Positions 34,861 through 46,802 of a stretch of 64,000 nt of DNA are shown piece by piece (the stretch's first letter is position 1; every line of letters starts with the position of its first letter). A program made the position numbers and the translations under genes. The DNA lies in NCBI GenBank assembly GCA_018292915.2, contig JACVVK020000447.1:23501-87500 (forward strand), read 5' to 3'. The stretch comes from Batillaria attramentaria (Eukaryota; Mollusca; Gastropoda; Batillariidae). Under the pieces are notes generated by a model. That model did not search any database, was not told the origin of the DNA, and saw only the letters and a list, made by a program, of their open reading frames with translations.

Positions 34861-35028
34861 ACACTGTCACACACACACACACACCTTACACACACACCTT
34901 GCACACACACATACACACACACCTTGCACACACACACACACACATGACACTGTCACACACACACACACACCTTACACACACATACACACACACCTTGCAC
35001 ACACACACACACACACACCTTACACACA

Positions 35029-35060
<32 letters not shown>

Positions 35061-35512
35061 TGACACTGTCACACACACACACACACACACACACCTTACA
35101 CAAACACCTTACACACACTCCTTGCACACACACACACACACATGACACTGTCACACACACACACACACACACACACCTTGCACACACACCTTGCACACAC
35201 ACACACACACACACCTTGCACACACACACACACATGACACTGTCACACACACACACACACACACACACCTTGCACACACACACCTTGCACACACACACCT
35301 TGCACACACACATACACACACATACACACACACCTTGCACACATACACACACCTTACACACACACCTTGCACACACACATACACACATACCTTGCACACA
35401 CACACACACACATGACACTGTCACACACACACACACACACCTTACACACACACCTTGCACACACACACACACACACACACATAACACTGTCACACACACA
35501 CACACAACACTG

Positions 35513-35552
<40 letters not shown>

Positions 35553-35681
35553 TGCACACACACATACACACACACCTTGCACACACACACACACACACAC
35601 ACACACCTTACACACACACCTTGCACACACACATGACACTGTCACACACACACACACACACATGACACTGTCACACACACC

Positions 35682-35723
<42 letters not shown>

Positions 35724-35737
35724 TACACACACACCTT

Positions 35738-35774
<37 letters not shown>

Positions 35775-36088
35775 ACACTGTCACACACACACACACACAC
35801 ACCTTGCACACACACACCTTGCACACACACGTACACACACACCTTGCACACACACACACTCACACACACACACACACACCTTACACACACACCTTGCACA
35901 CACACACACACACACACACACACGACACTGTCACACACACACACACACATGACACTGTCACACACACACACACCTTACACACACACCTTGCACACACACA
36001 CACACATGACACTGTCACACACACACACACACACACCTTACACACACACCTTGCGCACACACACACACACACACACACATGACACTGT

Positions 36089-36140
<52 letters not shown>
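34213..36140. repeat. 2-kb compound AC array with two recurring punctuation motifs
   Basis: Nearly pure (AC)n is interrupted many times by two motifs: ATGACACTGTCACAC, whose core TGACACTGTCA is an odd-centre palindrome, and CACCTTGCACAC or CACCTTACACAC. The motifs recur in runs, so the array behaves as a higher-order repeat. Open frames here (His-Thr plus, Cys-Val minus) are artefacts. Confidence 0.95.
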
Positions 36141-36141
<1 letters not shown>

Positions 36142-36679
36142 TTTCCCTGCCCGTCAGTTAGTTTTCCTCGTTCAGTCCGCCAGTGACCCATTAAAACACC
36201 AGCAGTCCCGGCAACCTCCTCACTTCTCTAGCGGCGAAAGAATGTCAGTTGCACAACATTTGTCATTCAGCGTATTCAAATCTCCCCACATGCGACTTGC
36301 TGGGCCATGAAAAACTGGGCTGCCTGTACGACAACAAACGACGCGTCGCGGCGTTCAGCGTGCAGCACACACAGTCGCAATTCAAGCCAGCTGGAATTAG
36401 AAGGATATTATGTCTAGCACAGCTGCTTTGTGCAGAAACTTTTACGGCCGGGTCGCAGGGGGGGGGGGGGGCTGTTGGAGAAGTTTTGACAACGCATTTC
36501 TAGACGACTGATAACACTGAGCTGCACTGAGAATACAACAATAATAATAATAATAATAATAATAGTACTTATAACCTATTGGTTGATAACAGTTCTAGCG
36601 CTAAACGGGGACAGAAAAAAACTGTAGACAAAACTAGGGGGAAAATTGCAATGCTATAAGGTCAGGGCGCAACGACATA

Positions 36680-36711
<32 letters not shown>

Positions 36712-36985
36712 CGATGCAAACCAGAACAGTCAACTGTACGAGGCGGCCTTCTGTCGTTCTCCTTCGTTATCAGTTTGCGGCATGATAACAAAAACAAAAC
36801 AAAACCCAGCTCTGTTTTTTGTATTCCGTTTAGATAGGTGTGGCCAGCAAAAATGTTCAGAAACCAGTCTCTTGGAAGCACGAATGTCACCGGTACTTTT
36901 AGAATGTTATATAAAAATAAATTACTTTCTATTTTTTTTCACCAGATCGTCACTGTGCCAATGTTACTGACCTGATCGTCACTGT
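36141..36985. other. Intergenic, no gene recognised
   Basis: Contains (AAT)n at about 36,538-36,565, (GCAC)n with (AC)n at about 36,680-36,712, and unremarkable DNA. No gene or RNA motif is recognised. Confidence 0.45.
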
Positions 36986-37306
36986 TATCTGCCAGTGTTG
37001 CTAGAGCGTCACTGTGACTTTGCCATTGGTACACACGCGTTATTAGAGTGTCATGAGAGTGTTACTAGACCGCTGTGTCACTGTGCCAGCGTTACTAATG
37101 CGTCACTGTGCCAGCGTTACCAGTTCGTCACTGTGCTAGTGTTACTAGTTCGTCACTGTGCCAGTGTTACTAGCTCGCCACTGTGCCAGCGTCACTAGTT
37201 CGTCACTGACTGTGCCAGTGTTACTAGCTCGCCACTGTGCCAGCGTCACTAGTTCGTCACTGTGCCGGTGTTACTAGTTCGTCACTGTGCCAGCGTTACT
37301 AGTTCG

Positions 37307-37356
<50 letters not shown>

Positions 37357-39047
37357 ACGCCACCGCTGATCTCATATTTTCCCTGCACGCACGTTACTAG
37401 TTCGTCACTGTGCCGGTGTCACTAGTTCGTCACTGTGCCAGTGTCACTAGTTCGTCACTGTGCCAGTGTTACTAGTACGTCACTGTGCCGGTTTTACTAG
37501 CTCGCCACTGTGCCGGTGCTACTAGTTCGTCACTGTGCCGGTGTTACTAGTTCGTTACTGTGCCAGTGTTACTAGCTCGCCACTGTGCCAGTGCCACTAG
37601 TTCGTCACTGTGCCAGTGTTACTAGTTCGTCACTGTGCCGGTGCTACTAGTTCGTCACTGTGCCGGTGTTACTAGTTCGTCACTGTGCCAGTGTTACTAG
37701 TTCGTCACTGTGCCGGTGTTACTAGTTCGTCACTGTGCCAGTGTTACTAGTTCGTCACTGTGCCGGTGTTACTAGTTCGTTACTGTGCCGGTGTTACTAG
37801 TTCGTCACTGTGCCGGTGTTACTAGTTCGTTACTGTGCCGGTGTTACTAGTTCGTCACTGTGCCGGTGTTACTAGTTCGTTACTGTGCCGGTGTTACTAG
37901 TTCGTCACTGTGCCAGTGTTACTAGGGTGGGTGGGTGGGTGTTTGGGAGTTTAACGTCCTTTTCCACCACATAAGGGTGATATCAAAGACGGGGCAACGA
38001 GAAAAAAGGCCAGCACAAATATTTGGCCCCAGCCGGCGGGATTCGAACCCACGACCCGAGCATTGAGAGTCCAACGCTCTACCATTCGGCCACCCCGGCT
38101 CCCCGCCAGTGTTACTAGTTCGTTACTGTGCCGGTGTTACTAGTTCGTCACTGTGCCAGTGTTACTAGTTCGTTACTGTGCCGGTGTTACTAGTTCGTCA
38201 CTGTGCCAGTGTTACTAGTTCGTTACTGTGCCGGTGTTACTAGTTCGTCACTGTGCCGGTGTTACTAGTTCGTCACTGTGCCGGTGTTACTAGTTCGTCA
38301 CTGTGCCGGTGTTACTAGTTCGTTACTGTGCCGGTGTTACTAGTTCGTTACTGTGCCGGTGTTACTAGTTCGTTACTGTGCCGGTGTTACTAGTTCGTCA
38401 CTGTGCCGGTGTTACTAGTTCGTTACTGTGCCGGTGTTACTAGTTCGTCACTGTGCCGGTGTTACTAGTTCGTCACTGTGCCAGTGTTACTAGTTCGTCA
38501 CTGTGCCGGTGTTACTAGTTCGTTACTGTGCCGGTGTTACTAGTTCGTCACTGTGTCAGTGTTACTAGTTCGTCACTGTGCCGGTGTTACTAGTTCGTCA
38601 CTGTGCCGGTGTTACTAGTTCGTCACTGTGCCAGTGTTACTAGTTCGTCACTGTGCCAGTGTTACTAGTTCGTCACTGTGCCGGTGTTACTAGTTCGTCA
38701 CTGTGCCAGTGTTACTAGCTCGCCACTGTGCCGGTGTCACTAGTTCGTCACTGTGCCAGCGTTACTAGTTCGTCACTGTGCCAGTGTTACTAGTTCGTCA
38801 CTGTGCCGGTGTTACCTAGCTCGCCACTGTGCCGGTGTCACTAGTTCGTCACTGTGCCAGCGTTACTAGTTCGTCACTGTGCCGGTGTTACTAGTTCGTC
38901 ACTGTGCCGGTGTTACTAGTTCGTCACTGTGCCGGTGTTACTAGTACGTCACTGTGCCGGTGTTACTATTTCGTCACTGTGCCGGTGTTACTAGTTCGTC
39001 ACTGTGCCAGCGTTACTAGTTCGTCAATATGCCAGTGTTACTGGATC
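36986..39047. repeat. 25-bp satellite array
   Basis: The monomer is about 25 bp: GTTACTAGTTCGTCACTGTG plus CCGGT or CCAGT. Roughly seventy copies are present. Variants alternate (CCGGT/CCAGT, TTCGTCACT/TTCGTTACT), and the left part is more diverged. The array is broken by a (CA)n tract (37,312-37,353) and by an inserted SINE (37,925-38,104). Confidence 0.95.
37925..38104 (-). mobile_element. tRNA-derived SINE (family S1), full length, with target duplication
   Basis: On the minus strand it runs from GGGGAGCCGGGGTGGCCGAA through the A box, the B box (GGGTTCGAATCCCGCC), the family body and AAACTCCCAAACACCCACCC. The satellite word GCCAGTGTTACTAG (14 nt) stands on both sides, and the array resumes out of step by that amount, as expected for a target-site duplication. 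Confidence 0.92.
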
Positions 39048-39770
39048 TTCATTTATCACCCCCCTCCCCTCCCCAAACAAAATAAGAAAACAACAACATC
39101 AAATCCCCAAATAAAACAAAACAAAAGCAACACCCAAACCAAACCAAACCAACCAACCAAACAACAACAACAACAAAATCGCCACCACTGACTGTCTCAG
39201 TTTCTGTCACATCACATTAGAAGCGTTTTGCTTGAGCAGTTCAGTTTCCCGGCTTCCAGTCTAACAAACGCAAGACGAAAGAACTTGAGAACGTTTAGAA
39301 CACCCCTCGCGGGCTGAGTTTATTTTTATCAGATTATACAGATCGGGCATTTCTATGCTGCGCTGTTTACAATGCGGCAACTGGGCGATCGGGCTTGTTC
39401 AGTCATGCTGCGCCAGTTTAAAGGAAGTAAAATTCGTCTGCACTGTCAGTTTGTAAACGCCCTCTCAGTTTCCAGCACGGAGCATCTTCAAGTTGGGATT
39501 CCCTAAGACAGGTTTGTACACATGTTCTTTGTTCGGACTGTATAGTATATTTAATGGGGATATTCGTAAGTATTACACGCTGTCGTTTCAGATTCTGTTC
39601 AGTTTTCTGCCTAGTGTATGCTGAAAGAGCTGTAATATTGATTAGTCAGTCGGACAGGAGTGTTCACTCGCTGATCGTGCGTAAGGGCCCTCGCTAGGGA
39701 CAAGGAAAAACGAACTGGTTTGAAGCTTGTGTTTGGAAAATACGGAATCCCTCGCCAAGCCTACAGCTGG
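39048..39770. other. Intergenic, A/C-rich simple sequence then unique DNA
   Basis: 39,060-39,180 is A/C-rich (AACAAC, AACCAA runs). The rest holds no recognisable gene. Confidence 0.4.
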
Positions 39771-39995
39771 GCGGGGCTGGGAAAGCCTCACTTGCCAGTT
39801 CAGTCAGTGCTAGGCTGTTAATGTTGGGGATGTGTGTTCGAGTCGCGGACGGTCGTTGAGGGCCCCGGCAACATATTTCGTGCTGGGTGCCGTCTGTTTT
39901 CATTCAGTTCCTGGTTTGGGTGGTGTCTTTGATGTCAGCCGTACGTGTTGAAAAACTAGAGATAAACTGAACCGCGATCAATCAGTCAACCAGGC
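39770..39995 (+). mobile_element. Possible tRNA-derived SINE (unassigned)
   Basis: TGTGTTCGAGTCGCGGACGG resembles a B box. The following body (GGTGTCTTTGATGTCAGCC, GTGTTGAAAAACTAGAGATA, AACTGAACCGCGATCAATCA) parallels S1 in arrangement but not in sequence. Single copy, weak evidence. Confidence 0.3.
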
Positions 39996-40194
39996 AATTT
40001 CTCACAGCGGCTCTAGACTGACGGGCAACAGGCACCATTCCGCCAGCCGTTCACCACTGAGGGATCGTATATATAGTAATACAGTAAGACTCCTGTTTCC
40101 AAAGCCTTTGCTTGAGAGAGAGAGAGAGAGAGAATGTAGACTCTATGGCCGGTGAACACGCGGGATAGACCGCTCAGTGCCCGGCTCGTTTGAC

Positions 40195-40444
40195 TCCCAC
40201 CGGGCACTTTTAGCCGCAAGCTGCTTAGACCCGGGGCATTTCTAGCCTCAGACTATATTGCCCCGGGGCACTTTCAGCCTCAAGCTGCTTAGACCCGGGG
40301 CACTTCACGCTGGGAATACATCACCCACGTGCTACACTACCCAGACCGCGGGCAACACTGTTCCACTCAAGGTCGACTGTTGCTGTTCTGTTTGTCGAAG
40401 CTTGTGTTGCAGACTGTTTACCCCGGCCGTTTTTGTCACACACT

Positions 40445-40501
<57 letters not shown>

Positions 40502-40980
40502 ACTGAGTCACATACGTAATAAGATCCTCTCACTCGGAGACGACGCAATGTGGATAGAAATGTACACTATTCAGTGCATGTGTGTGAAATCTGATAATAC
40601 ACACACTGACACTGACGCGATACTCCCCGCTTTTGCCACCGGCGATCGGTTAGACTGACGACACATGTTGTGTATACATGTAGACCATGCTGTAGAGCAA
40701 CCCACTTTTCTGTATCTAGCAGCTGTCACCTCAACTTCTTTGGATTCCCGGCAGTTTGTACTGTTTGATGCAGCTGTAACGTTCACTGGGTTCCCGGACT
40801 TATTCAGTTGCACTGTTAGTTGATGTAGTTCAGTGTAACGTTATTTGAATTTCCGGCTTTGTACTATTTGACGCAGCTGTAAAATTCTCATTGGGTTCCC
40901 GGATTTGCACTGTTCGATGCAGCTGTAACGTTGTTTGGATTCCGGCCGACTTTCAGTGTACTCTTTGATGCAGCTATGCG
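40195..40980. repeat. Degenerate minisatellites around a CA microsatellite
   Basis: At 40,195-40,312 the phrase GCTTAGACCCGGGGCA recurs about every 75 bp, with related GCCCCGGGGCAC phrases between. (CA)n lies at 40,445-40,498. At 40,707-40,975 about four diverged units of roughly 60 bp carry GATGCAGCTGTAACGTT and TTGGRTTCCCGGAYTT. No coding content. Confidence 0.65.
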
Positions 40981-41640
40981 TAAGTAACTTGAATAAACCG
41001 CCTCAATCTGACACGGACACGTAAATAGTACATACGGGTATCAGTTTCAGTGGCTTCAGTCAGTGATTATGTGCACTGAAGAAACAGCCCCTTACTTGAA
41101 AACAACAACAACAAGAACTTGAGCTTCTCAACATCCCCTCTCTCCAACGGGCCAACGACCGGGCTCCCCCTTTACACCCCTCCCCTCTCCCCGGGCTTCC
41201 CTTTTCAACCCGGCGCCCACATCCGTTCAGTGGAGAAAGATTGAAAGGAAGAATGTAGAAAAAGGTTCGGTGTGTGACGTCATGCATGCGCCGTGTGTGT
41301 AGATTCACGAGTCAAAGGTTGTATTTCCGTTTGCCTTCAGATGGGACACGGAATAACAAAATAAACAAGTAAACCTACAAATAGTTAAAAAAAAACAAAA
41401 CAAAAAAAAACACCCCCCAAAACAACAACAACAACACCGGCCCCTGCCAGTGTGACCCCAGCGACCGCAAAGAAGAAGAAGAAGAACAACAACAACAACA
41501 AAACAAACACCCCAAAACCCAAAAAACAAATAATGTAGGCAAGGAGAGTTCGAGAATGTAAGGAAATCGTCAGCACATTGAGGGCAATTTCTAGTTTGTT
41601 ATTAATTTTGGTTACAAGGAAGAAAGCAAATAGTTGCCGT
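40981..41640. other. Intergenic, low-complexity A/C-rich DNA
   Basis: Includes (AAC)n runs at 41,100-41,112, 41,420-41,436 and 41,487-41,505. No gene recognised. Confidence 0.4.
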
Positions 41641-41659
41641 ATGAGGTGAATGTAGTTGT

Positions 41660-41742
41660 CAGTATGACGTGTGTGTGTGAGATGTGTCACAGTGTAGTTG
41701 TTTGTGGTGTGTATAGTTGTGTGAGGTGTTTGTAGTTACTTG

Positions 41743-41795
<53 letters not shown>

Positions 41796-42230
41796 GATGA
41801 GGTGTGTGTAGTTATCTGAGCTGTGTATGTGGTTACATGAGGGATGATGTGTAGTTGTGTGAGATGTGTGTAGTTGTATGAGATGTGTATAGTTGTATGT
41901 GATGTGTGTAGTTGTATGAGATATGTGTAGTTGTACGATGAAGTGTGTAGTTAAACGATGAAGTGTGTAGTTGTACAATGAAGTGTGTAGTTGTACGATG
42001 AAGTGTGTAGTTCATGAGGTGTGTGTACGTTTACTCAATCGTGATGTGTGTAGTCGCACAGTTCATTATGATGATGTACCGAGCTTTACCGGCGTGATGT
42101 CTGTGTGTGTAGGGTACGCGTCAGTGTGCGTGTAGGGTACGCGTCAGTGTGCCCGGTCAGTAGTTGTGTCGTGAGATGTGTGTAGTTGTGACAGATGTGT
42201 ATAGTCAGTTGTAGGAGGTGTGTGTATTTC
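41660..42230. repeat. Degenerate ~20-22-bp minisatellite GTGTGTAGTTGTAYGATGAA
   Basis: Repeated GTGTAGTTGTATGAGATGT and GTGTAGTTGTACGATGAA phrases run on both sides of a (GT)n tract (41,747-41,791). Unit length varies around 20-22 bp. Confidence 0.75.
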
Positions 42231-42510
42231 GCCTCACGACTGTTCAGTGCATGTAGTGACTCTGAATGAGTCATGGATGAGATGCGGGAAATGTAACAAC
42301 TGAATAGGGCGGAAAGGGAAGCTGGCTCACTCATTCTGTTCGGCAAATCAGACTAACAAGCTCCAACTGAACAAGGGGATGCTTAGACAGAGCACAAATA
42401 ATCACATCGAGTTCAGCATCATTTTGTGCACTTGAAGCCACTTGTGATACATTAACAACTTGAACTGATCGGGTAGGATGGAACCACTTGCTGTGTCCTT
42501 ATGTTTGCCG

Positions 42511-42511
42511 G

Positions 42512-42557
<46 letters not shown>

Positions 42558-42610
42558 TGTTTCTCTCAGTGTGTGTGTCGGTGTCAGTGTGTGTGTCGGT
42601 GTGTCGGTGT

Positions 42611-42666
<56 letters not shown>

Positions 42667-42675
42667 TGTTTCTCT

Positions 42676-42727
<52 letters not shown>

Positions 42728-42736
42728 TGTTTCTCT

Positions 42737-42777
<41 letters not shown>

Positions 42778-42878
42778 GGTGTCAGTGTGTGTGTCGGTGT
42801 CAGTGTGTGTGTGTGTGTGTGTCGGTGTCGGTGTCAGTGTGTGTGTCGGTGTCAGTGTGTGTGTCGGTGTGTCGGTGT

Positions 42879-42928
<50 letters not shown>
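42511..42928. repeat. Compound GT array with recurring TCGGTGTCAGTG and TGGTGTTTCTCTCAG motifs
   Basis: (GT)n runs are separated three times by GTGGTGTTTCTCTCAGTGTG and many times by GTCGGTGTCAGTGTGTG. It is a higher-order microsatellite like the one at 34-36 kb. Val-Cys open frames are artefacts. Confidence 0.93.
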
Positions 42929-42930
<2 letters not shown>

Positions 42931-43077
42931 CGACGGTGCAGGACTGTTTGTTCACGATACTTAGTACTTCCTTATTTGCGGCGACTCAGTGAATGTCTGT
43001 CTCACTACTGAGTTATAACCCATTCCACTCCGTTCACCATGTCCCATTCAGTTCTCGAAATCTGTTCTGTAACTCAG

Positions 43078-43512
43078 GTCCAGCTAGACCGAGATGACAC
43101 CGAGATAGTGAGCCTACTCAGTCACGTGACCAGCATGGCTACAGCGTTCCCGCCGCCAGTGGAGCAGACGTCATCAAGCGGAGGTGTGCTGGGGGGACAC
43201 CACGCCACACCTGGCGCTGCTGGTGCCACCGGGGATCCACTGGAAAGCGTGCTCAGCAACGAAGACTTTCCTCTTGACATCCGCCACAGACTGGCCGCCG
43301 TGTACAACACGTGGCAAGCAGTGAGGGGTCGTCTAGACCAAGGTCAAGGACAAGACCAAGGTCAAGGTCAGGTGGATGCTGAAGGTCCCGATGACCTGGA
43401 GTTGACTGCGATGTTCTGTCTGTGCCGGGACGAGCTGAGCAAGTGTGTGACCGACATCCTGGCTCACCTTGATGGTTGCCATGGTGACAGTAACAGCCAG
43501 CCGCGTGGGTGA
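43078..43512 (+). CDS. Probable 3'-terminal coding exon of an unknown gene
   Basis: A frame with coding-like composition starts after a plausible acceptor (TCTGTTCTGTAACTCAG, ending 43,077; phase 0) and runs 144 codons to a TGA. The product starts VQLDRDDTEIVSLLSHV, has a Gly/Ala/Ser linker, a LDIRHRLAAVYNTWQAVRGR helix-like stretch, a Gln-Gly-Asp run (QGQGQDQGQGQ), and ends CLCRDELSKCVTDILAHLDG plus a short polar tail. An in-frame ATG at 43,039 could instead open a small single-exon gene. I do not recognise the family, and upstream exons could not be found in the microsatellite-rich DNA before it. Confidence 0.45.
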   Translation, partial: VQLDRDDTEIVSLLSHVTSMATAFPPPVEQTSSSGGVLGGHHATPGAAGATGDPLESVLSNEDFPLDIRHRLAAVYNTWQAVRGRLDQGQGQDQGQGQVDAEGPDDLELTAMFCLCRDELSKCVTDILAHLDGCHGDSNSQPRG

Positions 43513-45500
43513 CTCTCCTGCCCTTTGCCGGCCACGCTACAGACGGCTCCAGTTGCTAGTTTCTAGCGACTCACGTGCAGAGCAAGGTCTTTGTTCTTGA
43601 TTTCAGTAGGGGGCCGGACTTGTAATGCAAACACGATGATGACATTTACAATCCCATTGCCGGCTGGGTCAAGTGTTGGTGTCGATGATTTACTGATCCG
43701 TTGACTGAGGTTTGACTCGTGACACCAGTCGGAGGTGCCAGAGCTGTGGTGCGCAGTTCGGCTCCAGGCTGTTACTAGTTGCCCTCCTTGGATTTCGGTC
43801 GTGGGCTACAAAAGCACTTCACCAAAATGGGAGAAATCGGCTCAACATTAACCCTTTGGGAATTCAAGGGAACTAACAATGTAAACGCTCGGATTTTTAG
43901 GGTTTACATTTCTTGTCGTTCCTGTTTCTCCAAAATGATACTAAGAAAATGACATGTTACGTCATTTTTTGTGGGTTCTGTTCTTGTATCCCCTCCCCCC
44001 CCCCCCAGCCCCCCGCCCGAAAAAAATAAATAAATAAATGCCTCCTCGGTCCCTTGATTTTTTTCATTCAACACTAAATCACTCAGTCTACAGTTGCTCT
44101 AATTAACATGCTCTAATTACGGAAATGGAAACACGCGGTGCTACTGTCTGAAAACACTCTTATCATAGCGGAGCTATACATTTCAAGCGGAGTAGCACCG
44201 GAAACACTGACGCCCATATTGCTTGCACCCCGTGTGAATGAGATCCGGATCAGTGGGCCTGTGATTACAGGGTTTTGATTATCGTCTCTGTATCACCCAG
44301 CGCCTGGCAGCTTGCCCACCCACAGAGTCACTCAGTGAGTAGCACTTGAGAAACACATTCCTCTGGATTGCCAGCCCCTGCTGCACGTGCACTAGCCTGG
44401 GTTACATGCACTGTTTAAGTTGTAGAGTTCCACTGGTGGCATGTTGCACATTAATGTCAGGAAAGGTAATGTAAATTAAAGTCTGGTTTGTGCTGAACCC
44501 TTGGAAATCGTGGGTTTTTTTTTTTTTTTTCTTGAAAAAAAATCCTGTTTGAAGTTCTGGCTAAAATGCACGAAATTCAGTTTCAGACTCTGTCTGTCTG
44601 TTTCTGTCAGGCTCTGTCTCTTTCTCTCCGGTTCTGCTTTGTGCTTTCATATAATACCATTATGTTATATGTACCTCGTAGTTTAGTGTTCAACGGCAAG
44701 ATTGAAAAATGGTTATTGCGGCAACCAACATCTTTTACCGTTGTTACATAAAGCATCAAAGTTAAAGTGAAAGTCAAAGACTCTCTGCCCTTCAATAGTG
44801 CTCTCTCTCAAAACTTCCACCCCGATTTCACTGTTATGACATTGTAATTTCAATTCTCTCTCTCTCTCTCTCCCCTACTCATACGCACGCACACACACAC
44901 GCACGCATACACGCACGCACGCTAGCGCACACACGGCACACTCACAGACACACACACGCACACAGATGTACTGATTAACCTTTGATTGCCCGGCCGAAGT
45001 CGGCGTTGTGTTTTACCAGAGAAAATCGTCGAAATGGTGAAATAACACATCGCCAAACTAGGCCAGGACTAAAAAGGACGTTAAACTCCCAAACACCCAC
45101 CCACCCACTCGCCTCCCGGACTAAAAATCTCTACTCCAACCATCATACAGTGCAAGGGAAGTAATACTTGCAAAACTTGAAAATTACACAGACCATCTTG
45201 ACGCAGTTGCTGTCCCTAGTCTGCTGACGGAAAACTACCAACGCGTTAGACTGTGAGCAATGCGGTGGTTTGTATAGACCTGCTTAATGGCTCGTGCATC
45301 TTATTTCAGTGGAAACAAGTCTACAGAGTCTGTTGTGCCACTATCTGGAAACAGGTACTACCTAAAATACCCCTAGGGCTGTACGAGTGCTGCTGGCGCG
45401 CACCCCCTCACCCGGCCCATGACTCTTGTTGGTGGACGCCATTACCTGCTGCTGTTGTGTGTATTGAACACGATGATCCTGACACGCTCCATCCCTACTG
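43513..45500. other. Intergenic, no gene recognised
   Basis: Contains poly-C/A at 43,991-44,037, a T run at 44,514-44,531, (TC)n at 44,857-44,872 and CA/GCAC runs to 44,965. At 45,063-45,108 there is a tail-only fragment of SINE S1 (AAAAAGGACGTTAAACTCCC then AAACACCCACCC). No convincing coding region. Confidence 0.45.
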
Positions 45501-45503
45501 ACG

Positions 45504-45623
45504 TTGTGTGTGTGTGTGTGTGTGTGTGAGCGCGTGCGTGCGTACGTGTGTGTGTGTGTGTGTGTGTGCGTGCGTGTGTGTGTGAGCGCGTGCGTGCGTA
45601 CGTGTGTGTGTGTGTGCGCGCCC

Positions 45624-45654
<31 letters not shown>

Positions 45655-45734
45655 TCTTTATTTACTCATTGGAAGAGAGGGAAACAGGAAAGCCTGTTTC
45701 CTGTCCAACACACACACACACGTACGCACGCACG

Positions 45735-45775
<41 letters not shown>
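45504..45775. repeat. (GT)n and (CA)n in inverted arrangement around a short perfect hairpin
   Basis: GT/GC-alternating tracts (45,504-45,650) face CA/GC-alternating tracts (45,710-45,774). Between them GGAAACAGG-AAAG-CCTGTTTCC is a perfect 9-bp stem with a 4-nt loop (45,680-45,701). It lies just past the polyadenylation signal of gene SCP-A. Confidence 0.9.
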
Positions 45776-45777
<2 letters not shown>

Positions 45778-45821
45778 AAAATAATGAACACAATTTCAAA
45801 TCGACATTACACTGAGTCACT

Positions 45822-45827
45822 TTTATT
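45822..45827 (-). terminator. Polyadenylation signal AATAAA of SCP-A
   Basis: AATAAA on the minus strand (TTTATT on plus) lies about 150 nt downstream of the predicted SCP-A stop codon, a normal 3' UTR length. Confidence 0.6.
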
Positions 45828-45978
45828 TTCAGTACCAGGAAACGAGCGACACTGACGCACTTTGTCGGTGTTGTGGATCAGTTGGGGGACACAAATGTTT
45901 TGTGGCAGTGGGGATACAACTGTACTTCGGAAGTGAAGATGCAACACTTTGGCTTTCACGTGTTGACTGGGATGCCCG

Positions 45979-46718
45979 CTACTTTTTCCGCTCTTGCTCC
46001 AAACATTCGTATATGAAATCTGAAACAGAACAACAAATGGAACCGGTATGTATCAGGACGGGTGGTGACACACATACACTGTGTGAAGCGTTCCATTTCT
46101 AAGCATTTCTAGGTGGCTTTGTGAGAGTCGAGGTTCCGACAGCGGTCACGGTGCATAATTATATCGTCACCCTTGGCAGTACACCTAACAACCGGCAGTA
46201 CACCTAACAACCGGCAGTACACCTAACAACCGGCAGTGCACCTAACAACCGGCAGTACACCTAACAACCGGCAGTACATCTCACAACCGGCAGTACACCT
46301 AACAACCGGCAGTACACCTAACAACCGGCAGTACACCTAACAACCGGCAGTACATCTAACCAATATGAAATGGTTCCTCACCTATCGTCTTCTCAAACAC
46401 GTCTAGCTCTTCACCCATCAGTACACCATCACCATCTGCCACAAGACATTATACATTAGTATGCAATTTGTTAAATATAATATAATATAATTTAATAATA
46501 TAATATAATTTTTATTTTTCTTATGTTTTGTCATTCTTATTGTTTAAATGTTTTCTTTGTAAATTGTGTGTTCTTGTACGAGCCTCTCTCTGCACTGGCA
46601 GTTTCAAACCGTTGACGGTTGGACAATGTTTTCAATAGACAGCTAGGTAACTACAATACTCTATGCTAACCACTACCTAGTTTGCACTTGCGTGATCGCT
46701 TGTCGCTGTATGTGTGTA

Positions 46719-46802
<84 letters not shown>

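Noticed and set aside
34135..36161. Cys-Val-rich and His-Thr-rich open frames in CA/GT arrays, here and near 11.5, 25.2, 42.6, 47.4, 52.5, 55.9, 56.8 and 59.1 kb
   Set aside because: These are translations of dinucleotide repeats, open on both strands.
46160..46365. Considered as a CRISPR-like array because of regular 19-bp units
   Set aside because: Units are contiguous with no unique spacers, and the context is a eukaryotic intron. It is a minisatellite.
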